Part shown: positions 22,801 through 30,999 of the stretch, piece by piece
Numbering within the stretch: the first letter of the stretch is position 1
Layout: each line of letters begins with the position of its first letter
Assembly: GCA_003013855.2 (NCBI GenBank)
Contig: ML058453.1
Location: 6,069,861-6,133,860 of the forward strand
Length of the DNA: 64,000 nucleotides
Direction: 5' to 3'
DNA from: Liriodendron chinense
Taxonomy: Eukaryota; Streptophyta; Magnoliopsida; Magnoliales; Magnoliaceae
Made by a program: the position numbers and the translations under genes
Notes under the pieces: generated by a model
What the model saw: the letters and a program-made list of their open reading frames with translations, nothing else
Told to the model about the DNA's origin: nothing
Databases searched by the model: none

Positions 22801-23692
22801 GCTATCCTGGATTGCCACCTCATTCAGGCCCTGCTCCAGTAGCCGCTGCCTCAGCTTCTCCGTCGAACAGACAAAATTGTTGACCGGGGCCATGAGCTCG
22901 CTATTCGACATCCGTGGGAACATGTCCTTCACCGCCTGCAGCGCATCCATCCACGCAATCCGATCCTCCCGGCACTCAGCCCGAAGGTGAAGCCGCTTGG
23001 TCCCGGTGAAGATCGAGAACCGCTTGTCATCCGATCGGCTCTCACGAATCGACGAAACCTAAAACAATTACCAAAAAAGGAAAACATATACGAAATCCAG
23101 AACCATTCAGCGGAGTCCTATCTTCTAACGGATAGAGTGAGCAGAATCCGACCTTGAGATGGACTTCGCCCACAGGCTTCCGGCGGGATTGGGATATGCC
23201 GTTCCTGTAGCGGCACATGCGTTTCACAGATTCCTCACCGAGGACCCTCGATCCCTTCACCGTCTCTTGGCTGAGATCGATCTTGTCCGGGCCATGGATC
23301 TTGTAATAGGAGAGGACGCCGTCCTGGAGCACGAACCACCGTGGCCGCCATCCTCTGCCATAATTCACCCACTTGTAGAGAATTCCGGAGATGCCGCTGC
23401 CGACTATGTCGTTCAGCTTCACCTCACGGTGATCCAGCATCGACGATGACTCTTGGTGGCCCGCTGATACCACTGATTTGGACGGCTGTGATGCCTCGTT
23501 GGGACGGGGCCGGGCGTGGCCGTTGGCAAGATCGAGCGATTGAGGAGAGGTGGAGCGGCTGCGGGGAGCGGAGGTTAGGGTATCGGATCGGGGGGAGGAT
23601 GGCATGTCGAGAAATTCAGGTAACGGAGACGGTGACGGGGCCGCGTTCCGTTCCGAGACGGGTACGGTGGACACGCAGCAGAATGGATGCAT
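4829..23692 (-). CDS. ORP1: Oxysterol-binding protein-related protein, ORP1C/ORP1D type (PH + ORD), ten exons
   Basis: Exons on the minus strand: 23153-23692, 22702-23058, 20538-20637, 17943-18391, 13221-13376, 10925-11092, 10704-10844, 6010-6240, 5775-5888, 4829-4999. All nine introns are GT-AG. Exon lengths sum to 2427 nt, giving 808 residues and TGA, close to the plant family length. ORPs bind sterols or phosphoinositides at membrane contact sites. A PH domain spans about 101-228 (WRPRWFVLQDGVLSYY; IAWMDAL). A coiled coil follows (240-299), then an acidic stretch with an FFAT-like core AFFDTRD (359-365). The ORD follows, with KDLTKVCLPVYFNEP, NPLLGETYEA and the fingerprint EKVSHHP, which spans the exon 5/6 junction (532-539). 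It ends with WEAREQHKWEACPDIFG. The start MHPFCCVS is family-typical. The gene is stretched to 18.9 kb by TE-filled introns. No coding break is seen. The split between 1C and 1D is uncertain. Confidence 0.95.
6360..6405 (+). repeat. 'CCTTATCCCA' motif, copy 1 (ORP1 intron 7)
   Basis: The stretch CATCATTATAGCCTTATCCC followed by AGCTATATTGG matches the same words at 18843-18907 and 19497-19545 in other introns of the gene. I recognise it as a motif widespread at the 3' ends of angiosperm short retroelements, from memory only. Confidence 0.4.
6549..6574 (+). repeat. 26-nt poly-G tract in ORP1 intron 7
   Basis: Twenty-six consecutive G residues, preceded by a T-rich run (6534-6548) and followed by TTTGGATTTTTT. 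It sits at the 3' edge of the LINE fragment, so on the transcribed (minus) strand it reads as a C tract followed by an A-rich tail. A run this long could be a slippage product or an assembly or sequencing artefact. Confidence 0.95.
6583..8400 (-). mobile_element. 5'-truncated LINE (non-LTR retrotransposon) in ORP1 intron 7
   Basis: Minus-strand pieces of a plant L1-type ORF2 appear in order. Near 8280-8390 is the NGSPFGF...SRGLRQG block of reverse transcriptase. At about 8190 comes HLQFADDTLCF, the catalytic FADD motif. At 7857-8090 the RT thumb region follows (PSSYLGFPFCVG...KVIERMERKFSPWKSR). At 6860-6990 is the zf-RVT finger (CLLC...VDHLFIHC). Stops and frameshifts interrupt the frame, so it is dead. 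The 5' end is lost inside the RT domain, the usual outcome of target-primed insertion. It lies in the same orientation as the host gene. Confidence 0.85.
8401..10703. other. Remainder of ORP1 intron 7
   Basis: AT-rich intronic sequence upstream of the LINE fragment on the transcribed strand. The open frames are short and match nothing I know. It ends at the GT donor (10703-10702) next to exon 7. Confidence 0.6.
11971..12150. repeat. 90-bp tandem duplication in ORP1 intron 5
   Basis: Two adjacent copies of a 90-bp unit begin at about 11971 and 12061 (GCATTGTTCACCAGCGTG, then GGTCCAATTGGTGCCTGAAA). They differ at a handful of positions. Immediately after, a second small duplication of about 35 bp (GCAAATTTCGGTATGTTCATT and a near copy) occupies 12210-12285. 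Confidence 0.85.
14155..14634. mobile_element. hAT-like nonautonomous element (464 bp) with 8-bp target duplication, ORP1 intron 4
   Basis: The element is 14163-14626. It starts TAGGGCTGTCAATGGACC and ends with the complement of TAGGGCTGTCAACGGATC, so the terminal 12 bp are perfect inverted repeats. It is flanked by AGTGGAAC on both sides (14155-14162 and 14627-14634), an exact 8-bp duplication as for hAT transposition. The interior is built from degenerate GATCCGGATC/CGGATCGG words in both orientations around an AT-rich centre. It has no coding capacity. Confidence 0.9.
14773..15760 (-). repeat. 3' LTR of the gypsy fragment (988 bp)
   Basis: Bounded by TGATG at its 5' end (15760 on the minus strand, right after the polypurine tract) and CATCA at its 3' end (14773), a perfect 5-bp inverted terminus. 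It contains a TATA-like TATATATACTTCATG reading on the minus strand near 15480-15495. The partner LTR is absent from the window, so a target duplication cannot be tested. Confidence 0.7.
14773..17350 (-). mobile_element. Truncated Ty3/gypsy retrotransposon with chromodomain, ORP1 intron 4
   Basis: On the minus strand, from right to left, the region holds an RNase H tail (about 17330-17280), an integrase zinc-binding part (near 17100-17280), and a broken integrase core (16560-17050). A clear integrase C-terminal region follows (15952-16542; YNSLVNRFIGMSPFEAVLGY, VGDYVMVRIR, a GPY/F-like segment). Next is a chromodomain (about 15830-15960; IGDILDEQV...YLVRWKNRP...CTWL). A polypurine tract (GCCGGGAGAG, about 15764-15773) precedes one LTR. 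Gag, protease, RT and the 5' LTR are missing. Frameshifts and stops make it inactive. It is transcribed in the same direction as the host gene. Confidence 0.85.
18843..18907 (+). repeat. 'CCTTGTCCCGGCTATTTGGG' motif, copy 2
   Basis: Within ORP1 intron 3. The wording resembles the copies at 6360-6405 and 19497-19545. It probably marks the 3' part of a decayed SINE or LINE. Confidence 0.4.
19497..19560 (+). repeat. 'AAGCCTTATCCCAACTAATT' motif, copy 3
   Basis: Reads TCATCATCTAAGCCTTATCC, then CAACTAATTGGGGTTGGCTA and CATGAATCC. It is the best-preserved of three intronic copies of a motif I remember as common in angiosperm short retroelements. Confidence 0.5.
20257..20515. repeat. 64-67-bp minisatellite next to ORP1 exon 3
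   Basis: Four copies begin with GCTTGTAAAG at 20257, 20321, 20385 and 20452 and contain GCTAATAATCATGTA and AAAATTAATG. The third copy has an A-rich deletion/insertion. The array ends about 22 bp from the 5' splice site of exon 3 (donor at 20537-20536). Confidence 0.88.
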
Positions 23693-25072
23693 GTCGTCCG
23701 CAGGATGGGGATCAGATCATTTAGGCGAGGGGAAGACAGGGCCGGGATCACGGGATTCCGGTGGCCGCGCGGTCACCGAGACATGCGGGGAGAGACGTGG
23801 AACGGATTGTTGTCTGCAGAGGGCGGGGAAATCGGCGGGATTTTGATTTAGACGGGTAACGGAGACGAGAATGCGGGTATATGTATTGACAGAAAATCTT
23901 TGTTACTCGGGCGGTGTGATGATTGATACACAGGCACTAAAAATTACTTTAAAATTGCATACAAATGATTCAAATTAACTGCCCAAATGATGGTTCCAGT
24001 CTAGACGTATAATGAAGAAAAATTAAGATGGTTTAATCCCGTGACTTTCGGATATTTGGACATTACACATCAAATAACTCCCATTTGTATATAGCGAAAA
24101 ACGCTGAAGCTCTGGCGGAGTATCAACATCCATGCACAGCTTCCCAGTTGCTGCATATGTAAATTTATTTTACAACCTAAAGCGATCAAAATAGTGTATT
24201 TCTTTATAGATGGGTCAGATTTAAACAGATTAGCTATCTAGTTGTATATCCATGGCCACCAATCGTACGGTTAAAGTGAATAGTTTCTTCCTTCAAAATT
24301 AATCAAACAGTTGATCTAGTTATGACCGTCCACTCATCGTGAAGTTTGAAAAATATTTAAATATATAAACCTTCCCATTGTTTCGACGGTTTGGATTGAG
24401 TAATAGATATGGCACGTGTGCATTAGCAGTGTGCAGGTGTATGGATAGATTTGTTCTGCCGGCGCATGCAGTAATTCTTATTTATATGTGTATGAGCGTA
24501 CGTCCTGGGTATTCATGTATGCCGTACGGATGTAGCCGAAGGAGGCGGCAACTCCAAGAAGTCCGCGCCGGCGGGAGCTGGGTCCGGTCCGAACCCGACG
24601 AGTAACGGCAAATGCGAGGCGTGTTTTAAAAGGCGGTTGAGTATTGAAGGGAATTTCGTTTGGAGATTCTGCAAGAGATGCTCTCTCTCCTTCTTGATAA
24701 ATGATATGATAGAGATGATATAACTGGAGTATGGTAGATACATCTCTATAATACACGTAGCTGAAGATGTACTAGATGGGAACCGTCCATCTAGTAGTTT
24801 TTGCGGTGGATGACAGATTTTCGAATTACATATATGGATCGGATGATCGTAGCCATCCGATTAGTGGCTTCCAAAGCGACAGTGGAAAACAAAATGATTA
24901 ATGGTTTATATCTACATTGAAAGTGTGTAGAGATGATGATTGGGATTGTCTGGAATCGTTGGCCTGGAACGCCATATGAACGGGTACGATTGATGGCTAA
25001 CCGCGCCCAGGCGTGGTTGAGGAAGATATGAAATACCATATTGCGGTCCACTTCGTGCGGTATGGGGTGTTG
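23693..25072. promoter_or_regulatory. ORP1 5' leader and upstream region
   Basis: Directly right of the ORP1 ATG is a GC-rich stretch (about 23693-23860) that fits a 5' untranslated leader. From about 23905 to 24070 sequence belonging to a dispersed repeat begins (ACAGGCACT...AAATTGCAT...TGCCCAAATGATGG; relatives near 34700 and 38600). The rest is AT-rich with no gene. I cannot fix the transcription start; ATACATATAC near 23878-23888 (minus sense) is only a weak TATA candidate. Confidence 0.4.
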
Positions 25073-25618
25073 TTGGGAGACGGGCGCGGATTGCCTGCAA
25101 AAGCCTTTAGCAGGCATCTCCTGCGCAAGGAATCTGGGTGGGGCCCACCGTGAGGTTTGTGAGAAATCTACACCGTCCAAGCGTTTTTTGAGATCATTTT
25201 AGGCGTTTCTACCGAAATTGAACCGGATCCAAAACTTAAGTGGGCCGAAAACATGACGATTGAACTTCTACAGTTGAAATATTCGTGGGGCCACAGAAGT
25301 TTCGAATCAGGATAATATTTGTGTTTTCAGTTCATCTCAGTAGGAATGACATTATGAGAGGTATGGATGGAATATAAACATCACTGTGGACCCCATAGAG
25401 GTTTCAACGGTAAGAATTTCCCTACACACCTTTTGCTTTAGTGCGGCCCTACTTCAGTCTTGCATCCCATTAAATTTTGGTCGCAACGCCTAAAATGATC
25501 TCAAAAAACGGTTGGACGGCGTAGATTTCTCACAAACCTCACGGTGGGCCCCTCTCAGATTCCTTGGCAGGAGATGCCTGCGAAAGGCTTTCGCAGGCAA
25601 TCCGCGCCCTTGGGAGAC
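25073..25618. mobile_element. Mutator-like foldback MITE, 528 bp, 9-bp target duplication
   Basis: The element is 25082-25609. It begins GGGCGCGGATTGCCTGC and ends with the exact complement GCAGGCAATCCGCGCCC. TTGGGAGAC flanks both ends (25073-25081, 25610-25618). The arms pair over much of their length: CCCACCGTGAGGTTTGTGAG and ACCGTCCAA on the left are mirrored on the right. It has no coding capacity. The 9-bp duplication points to mobilisation by a Mutator-like transposase. Confidence 0.92.
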
Positions 25619-26064
25619 TACCAAGTCGCGAGGCCGCGGAGAACCGTTGACTGCTGGGTGCACTCGCACGAATGTATGTTTTCTACTCTCTTGTCACACG
25701 TGGTGATGTAGCACACATGTGAAGAATCCAATCCGGTAATCAGAAGGAACCCACAGACTAGTTCATCCTCAATGAGGTTGGTGTGCTCGTGATGTGGCCT
25801 AGAATTTAGAAAGACGATTGAATGAGATTGATCAACGGTCCATGTTTACAGTACATTTGTGGACCACCAGTGCATAGATCATCGTGATTTTTTGACCAAA
25901 CGTAAGTAGCGAGGTTCGGCTGATGGGCATCTTGGATTTCATCAAGTGTCCAAGTTGATCTTCGTAGTCAGATGAGGGTGTAAAGGTGGGCACACAGCCC
26001 CCCCTCGACGAGGGATGATAAGCACGGTCCTGTAGAAGGGGAACGGCCCGAATATGGTAGAGTG

Positions 26065-26578
26065 GGAGTAGAGGGGACGCGGACTGGCTGCGAAAGCCTT
26101 TCACAGGCACCTCCTGCGCTCGGAATCTAGGTGGGGCCCACCGTGATGTTTGTGAGAAATCTAAGCCGTCCAACTGTTTTGTGAGATCATTTTAGACGTT
26201 ACGACAAAAAATTAATGGGATCCAAGACTCAAGTGGGCCGCACTAAAGCAAAAGGTGGGTAGGGAAATTTTTACCGTTGAAACTTCTACGGGGTCCACAG
26301 TGAGGTTTATATGTCATCCATACCGTTCATAATGTAATTACTACTGAGATGAACTGAAAGCAAAAATATTATCCTGATTCGAAACTTCTGTGGCCCCACG
26401 AATATTTCAACTGTGGAAATTCAATCTTCACGTTTTCGGCCCACTAGAGTCTTGGATCCCGTTCATTGTTTGCCGCAACGCCTAAAATGATCTCACAAAA
26501 CGTTTGGACGGCGTAGATTTCTTACAAACATCACGGTGGGCCCCACACATTAGCAGGCAATCCGCGTCCGGAGTGGAG
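26065..26578. mobile_element. Mutator-like foldback MITE, 496 bp
   Basis: The element is about 26074-26569 and belongs to the same subfamily as 25082-25609: GGACGCGGACTGGCTGCG at the left and GCAGGCAATCCGCGTCC at the right. Flanks GGAGTAGAG and GGAGTGGAG match at eight of nine positions. The arms contain ATGTTTGTGAGAAATCT and its complement. Confidence 0.85.
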
Positions 26579-26735
26579 CAGTCTCTCCACGGACACGTGG
26601 CGGGGTGCTGTGTCCATCGGCTCCCGTTACTTGCTGGCACGAGGATCACGGCTTACGTTTTAAAATAAATCCCCTCAGATAATCATGTCCAAAGCTATTT
26701 TCGTTTTCCACCAACGCTTTAACGGCCACAGATTA

Positions 26736-27178
26736 GTGGATCTCAGACTGTGGGGCCTACCTTGATGTATTTGGCTTACCTCAACGCCGTCCATTCGCTT
26801 GTAAAGATTATTTTAGGGCATTATGCAAAAAATGAAGCAGATATAAATCTTAGGTGGACCACACCATAGGAAACAGTGATGATTGAATACCCACCATTAA
26901 AAACTTCTTGATAGCCACCGAAATGTTTATTTTCCATCCAACCTGTTGACAAAGTCACAAAGACCTGGATGAAGGGACCACACAAATATAAGCTTAATCC
27001 AAAATTTTTGTGGCCCATAAGAAGTTTTCAATAATCAATCACCACTGTTTCCTGTGGTGGGGTCCACCTGAGATTTGGATATGCTTTATTTTGTGGAACA
27101 TGCCCTAAAATGATCTGTCGAAACGGATGGACGGCGTGGATTACATTCACATATATCAAGGTGGTCCCCAGGATCCAC
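26736..27178. mobile_element. Foldback MITE of the CCGTCCAT family
   Basis: The left arm holds GTGGGGCCTACCTTGATGTA and CGCCGTCCATTCG; the right arm holds their complements (GGACGGCGTGGATTACATTC, ATATATCAAGGTGG). The centre has the family's conserved ACAGTGATGATTGAATACCC and TTCCATCCAACCTGTTGAC words. GTGGATC lies at both ends. No convincing target duplication. Confidence 0.75.
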
Positions 27179-27267
27179 CGAAGCCGCCGGTTATTTTTTA
27201 TACATAAACCATATACGTTGTGCCCGTGCATATAGGTGGACCTGCTTTGCACATCACCCTCCGAGGT

Positions 27268-27807
27268 GGAGCGAATTAGCTGTTACCCATCTTAGTGGGT
27301 GTTACCCCTACCGTTTCGAGCCTACCTTGATGTATTTTTTTTTTTTTTTTTGTATATCCATGCCGTCCATCTATTTTTCCATCTAATTTTAGTACGGGAT
27401 TCAAAATTATAAGAAGATCCAAATCTCAGGTGGGCCATACCAATAGAAAGAGTGATGAGTATTCATTAACAACATTTTGCAAGCCACAAAAGTTTTAGAT
27501 CAATGTGATCTTTAAATTTTCCCTTCATCCAGACTTTCTTGACATTATCAAGAGCTTAGATTGTAAATAAACATTACTAAAACCTTACCATGGGCTCTTT
27601 GGAAATTTTAATGGTGGGGCACTCAATCAGCACTGTTTCCAATGGTATGGTTAACTTGGGATTTGGACTTTCATAATTTTTTAAACCCTATCCTAAAATG
27701 GACGGAGAATCGGATGGATGGCATGGATATATAAAATACCATCCATGTGAGCCATATGGTAGGGGTAACACCCACTAAGTTGTTCCCGAGCTAACACCCA
27801 CTACTCC
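27268..27807. mobile_element. Foldback MITE, 'TTAGCTGTTACC' terminal subfamily
   Basis: Ends GGAGCGAATTAGCTGTTACC and, on the right, the complement-like GTAACACCCACTAAG...ACTACTCC. An inner palindrome AGTGGGTGTTACC / GGTAACACCCACT is present on both arms. It shares the CCGTCCAT / GGATGGATGGCATGG arms with the wider family. Flanks do not form a clear duplication. Confidence 0.75.
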
Positions 27808-28405
27808 ACCAGGACGCATTAAGGAGATGGATGCCTATGTGGTGCGTTCTCAATGGCCAGCACAGCAGGCTCCACACTTCGATATTAGTGGGATGTGACG
27901 GTATGACAGCTTTGCGTCAGACCTAAGGTGCAGGACCCAGCTGCGTCGGCCAATGACAACGTGCCACATAAGCATTTGTCTCCTCCTGCATCCTGGTGAG
28001 GGTAGTACCTAATCCAAGCCATCTGCACTGGTGATATAAATGATGGGGCCCACCGAACTCGCCGAATAGGGTTCCAATTTGGTAGCCCGCCTGGCCTACT
28101 TAGCCTCCTTTGATGATTGGGACCAGACATCCCTGGGGCCACATCCAAAAGTGCACCCGTTTACTGATCCTGTGGACCCCGCATTTGCCTGCCAATGAGT
28201 AGTTGTAACTACGTTAGGCTGCACTGATTTTCTGAACGGTGTTCCTTGTGCAGTGTAGCCTGAACGTCAGGCATCACACAATAAATGCTGCAATCACCTA
28301 CCGAGGTTAGATATTCCCCTTTTATTAATGGCGGGGAGGAGAAACGCTGCTTCAAGTAGCTCAGGTTACGCCATCCAAATCACAGGTCCCACCTTCCGGC
28401 TTCCA
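27808..28405. other. Intergenic, no gene seen
   Basis: No credible frame. Includes a partial foldback fragment near 28000-28060 (GGTAGTACCTAATCCAAGCC, GGGGCCCACC). The same 'GTAGTACCTAATCC' and 'GTAGTACCCAATCC' words end other elements near 29035, 44010 and 63370. Confidence 0.55.
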
Positions 28406-29050
28406 ATTGGGTACTACCCAATAGTACCTAGCTGGAGACGGACAGTCATATGAGAGGGTTGCTGTGAGACCACCATGATGTATATGTTTTATCCACACCG
28501 TCCTTCCATTTTGACGGATCGTTTTAGGGCATGAGCCTAGAGGCAGATTAGAGGCCTAAGTGGACCACACCACAAGAAGCAGTGGCGACAATAATGCCCA
28601 CAGTTCAAACCTTCCTATGACCCACCGTGATGTATATTTGCCATCCAACCTGTTCATAAGGTCAGACAAACCTGGACAAGGGGAAATATTGGCTTGATCC
28701 AAAAGTTCTATGGCTCCCAAGAGGCTTTCAATTGTAGCTATTATGTCAATATTGTTTCCTATGGTGTGGTTCACTTTGAGCTTCTTTTTTTTTTCAGTCA
28801 TGCAATAAAACCACCCTATTAGCTGCAGCAATGCACCCATACAGTTAATCACACAATGCACCCACCCACAAGTGGGTTAGCAGGTCTCCTTAGCACTCAT
28901 CTACTTTAGCCTTAAATCTACCTCATTTATGGGCTCATGCAAAATGGATGAATGGAGCAGATAAAACAATACATCAAAATGGCCTTACAAAGCCCCTTCT
29001 TGGACTGTACATCTCTAGTTAGGTCCTTAGTGCAGGTACTACCCAATCCG
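28406..29050. mobile_element. Foldback MITE carrying an internal SINE-like insertion
   Basis: The left end has ATTGGGTACTACC and the right end GGTACTACCCAATCCG. The family arms ACACCGTCCTTCCATTTTG and TGGATGAATGGAGCAGATA flank the usual core (AAGAAGCAGTGGCGACAATA). An A-tailed minus-strand segment at about 28782-28910 interrupts the right arm. Boundaries are approximate. Confidence 0.55.
28782..28915 (-). mobile_element. SINE-like repeat, second family, 3' part
   Basis: Minus-strand wording GTGCTAAGGAGAC, CTAACCC, GTGGGTGGGTGCAT, TGATTAACTGTATGGGTGCA, ending in an A tail (T run at 28786-28795). The same order of words occurs on the plus strand at about 41150-41320 and on the minus strand near 46775-46880. 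Nested inside the foldback element at 28406-29050. Confidence 0.5.
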
Positions 29051-29667
29051 TATCCCCACTTTACATGGATCCAGCGGATGTTCCAATTGGCCAATTAAAG
29101 GGCATCAATGAATGGTCCAAATGAAGAGTAGGAATAATCAAGGCTCCAAATTCGTGATTCAAAATTTCGAGAGACATTTTTTTCTTTTAAAGAGTGGAAT
29201 TAAGTTAAAGAATAATGAATGTGATGTTGAAACTACTTCAATGAAAACAAGAAATATTTGATAGAAATAAATCTGCTTGAAGGAACCTTACACCTAGTAT
29301 GTCCCCCCTGCGCGTGCACTCCCCTGTGCGTGAGTATACGTGGGTGTGCACGTGTGTATATGCCTAGTTAAAGGTTTTCATACTAGCTTTTTCCGCCGGT
29401 TGCACCCCCTTTCGCACGTATACAGGTTTGGCATAGTCCAAAACACATTGCAAAAATCTATGTAGAATAAAGGTATATAAAACCACTTTTCTTTCTCTCA
29501 CCCTATCCAATGTGGGACTAAAGAAAATCATAAAAAGACAACAAAAAAAACAAAAGCAACACAAACAATGATAAATTTGTTTTGAAATACAGACAATATG
29601 GAAAAATGCATTTTAACTTTCAAATATGGATTGCCACAAAACAAGGGCATGACTAGCCCCAGTGCCT
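29051..29667. other. Intergenic, no gene seen
   Basis: AT-rich with a GT-rich alternating stretch (about 29305-29365, TGTGCGTGAGTATACGTGGG type). No gene or recognisable transposon. Confidence 0.55.
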
Positions 29668-29867
29668 TATGGACTTTTTTGTTTTTTTTTTTTTTTTTTT
29701 TATTAGTTCACACACCCCATTGTTAGTACACCTACCCACCCCTGCTAGTCACATCACAATGTTAGCCACCCCCACTATAAGAATTGATACCATGACCTCA
29801 TTGTTGAAACAAGGCTATCTTCACTCAGCCACTTGAGCTATGGACCTGGATGGGTAGCTATGGACTT
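29668..29867 (-). mobile_element. tRNA-derived SINE, copy 2, with 9-bp target duplication
   Basis: The element is 29677-29858 on the minus strand. The head contains CCATAGCTCAAGTGGCTGAG (A-box-like), then GAGGTCATGGTATCAATTC (B-box-like), GGGGGTGGCTAACATTGTG, and a long A tail (T run at 29681-29701 on the plus strand). TATGGACTT flanks it at 29668-29676 and 29859-29867, an exact 9-bp duplication. Same family as 4105-4297. Confidence 0.85.
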
Positions 29868-30289
29868 CGCCGTCCATGGGAATTTAAGCCGTTCGTTCAA
29901 TGGGCTCCAGGTGGATGAATCCAAAACTTTAAATAAAAATAAAGAGACCGGATCTATTACAAGCACTTGTAGGTTAACGTAAACGTACAATGCAATTTAT
30001 GAGACCCATACTGTTGCGTGTATGCAATCTAATCCGTCCATCACATACATCTAATGATGGTTTCCTTTATGGCCAAAATTCATTTCAATCCAAAACTCAA
30101 GTGGGCCACTCAATGGAGAAGAACATCCTGACCACCCTTTTACCTTTGAAGGGGCATTTTCGTCATTTCAAAAAGTTGGTTGCCAACACATATATCAACC
30201 TTTTCATACACGCATTTGTTTCCCTCCCAACATAATATTTTTTTGGCGGGAAATATTCAAAAGGTTTTCTTTTAGAAAGCATGTTGATG

Positions 30290-30770
30290 GTGGGCCACTG
30301 TTAGGCCTAGTGTAAATGTATGTAGTTCATCTACATCGTCTATCTACTTTTCCAGATCATTTAAGGGGTTGAAACCAAAATTGAAGCATATCCAAAACTC
30401 AGGTAGACCATACCACAAGAAACAGTGGGTATAATGATTTCCACCGTTGGAAACTTTCTTACAGCCCGCAGTGATGTTTATTTGTCATTCAACCTATTCA
30501 CAATATCACACAGCCATTGATGAAGGGAAAAAAATATATATATCAGGTTGATCCAAAATTTCTATGGCCCCAAGAATTTTTCAAGGATACAGGTTAAATT
30601 CACATTGTTTCGTGTGGTGTGGTCCACTTCAAGCTTTTTATAGCCTTCATTTTTTGTATAAACCTATAAAATTTTATTTTAAAATGGATGAATGGAGTGA
30701 ATGAAATACATAAAAGACTGGTGGACCCCATGGAGTTTACCCAGTACGCTTAAAGTACTGAGTTACTTAG
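30290..30770. mobile_element. Foldback MITE of the CCGTCCAT family, nested
   Basis: Left arm CATCTACATCGTCTATCTAC and TCCAGATCATTTAAGG, core ACAGTGGGTATAATG and TTCAACCTATTCACAATATC, right arm TTTTAAAATGGATGAATGG and GGTGGACCCC. It is diverged from the family, so probably old. Boundaries are approximate. Confidence 0.6.
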
Positions 30771-30999
30771 TAGGCAATCCGTTTCCTGCCGGCGGAAGTT
30801 ATGTGGAGCCCACCGTGATGCTTGTTCGAAATCCTCACCGTCCATGGGTTTTTACCCTTCATCTAGGTCCATGTGACCTTATGAACAGTTTGGATGACAA
30901 ATAATCATCATGGTGGGCCGTATGTATGTTTTAACGGTGAGAATCATTGTAGGGTCTGCGTTTTCTAGTGTGGTCCACGTACACCAGCGAATTCGCTTC

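Noticed and set aside
22622..23846. Plus-strand frames opposite ORP1 exons 1 and 2
   Set aside because: They are antisense shadows of well-supported coding exons with intact splice sites.
24791..26173. Two minus-strand frames beginning with the same peptide (MDG-DFSQTSRWAPPRF)
   Set aside because: Both lie in the arms of foldback MITEs and reflect the repeat, not a gene family.
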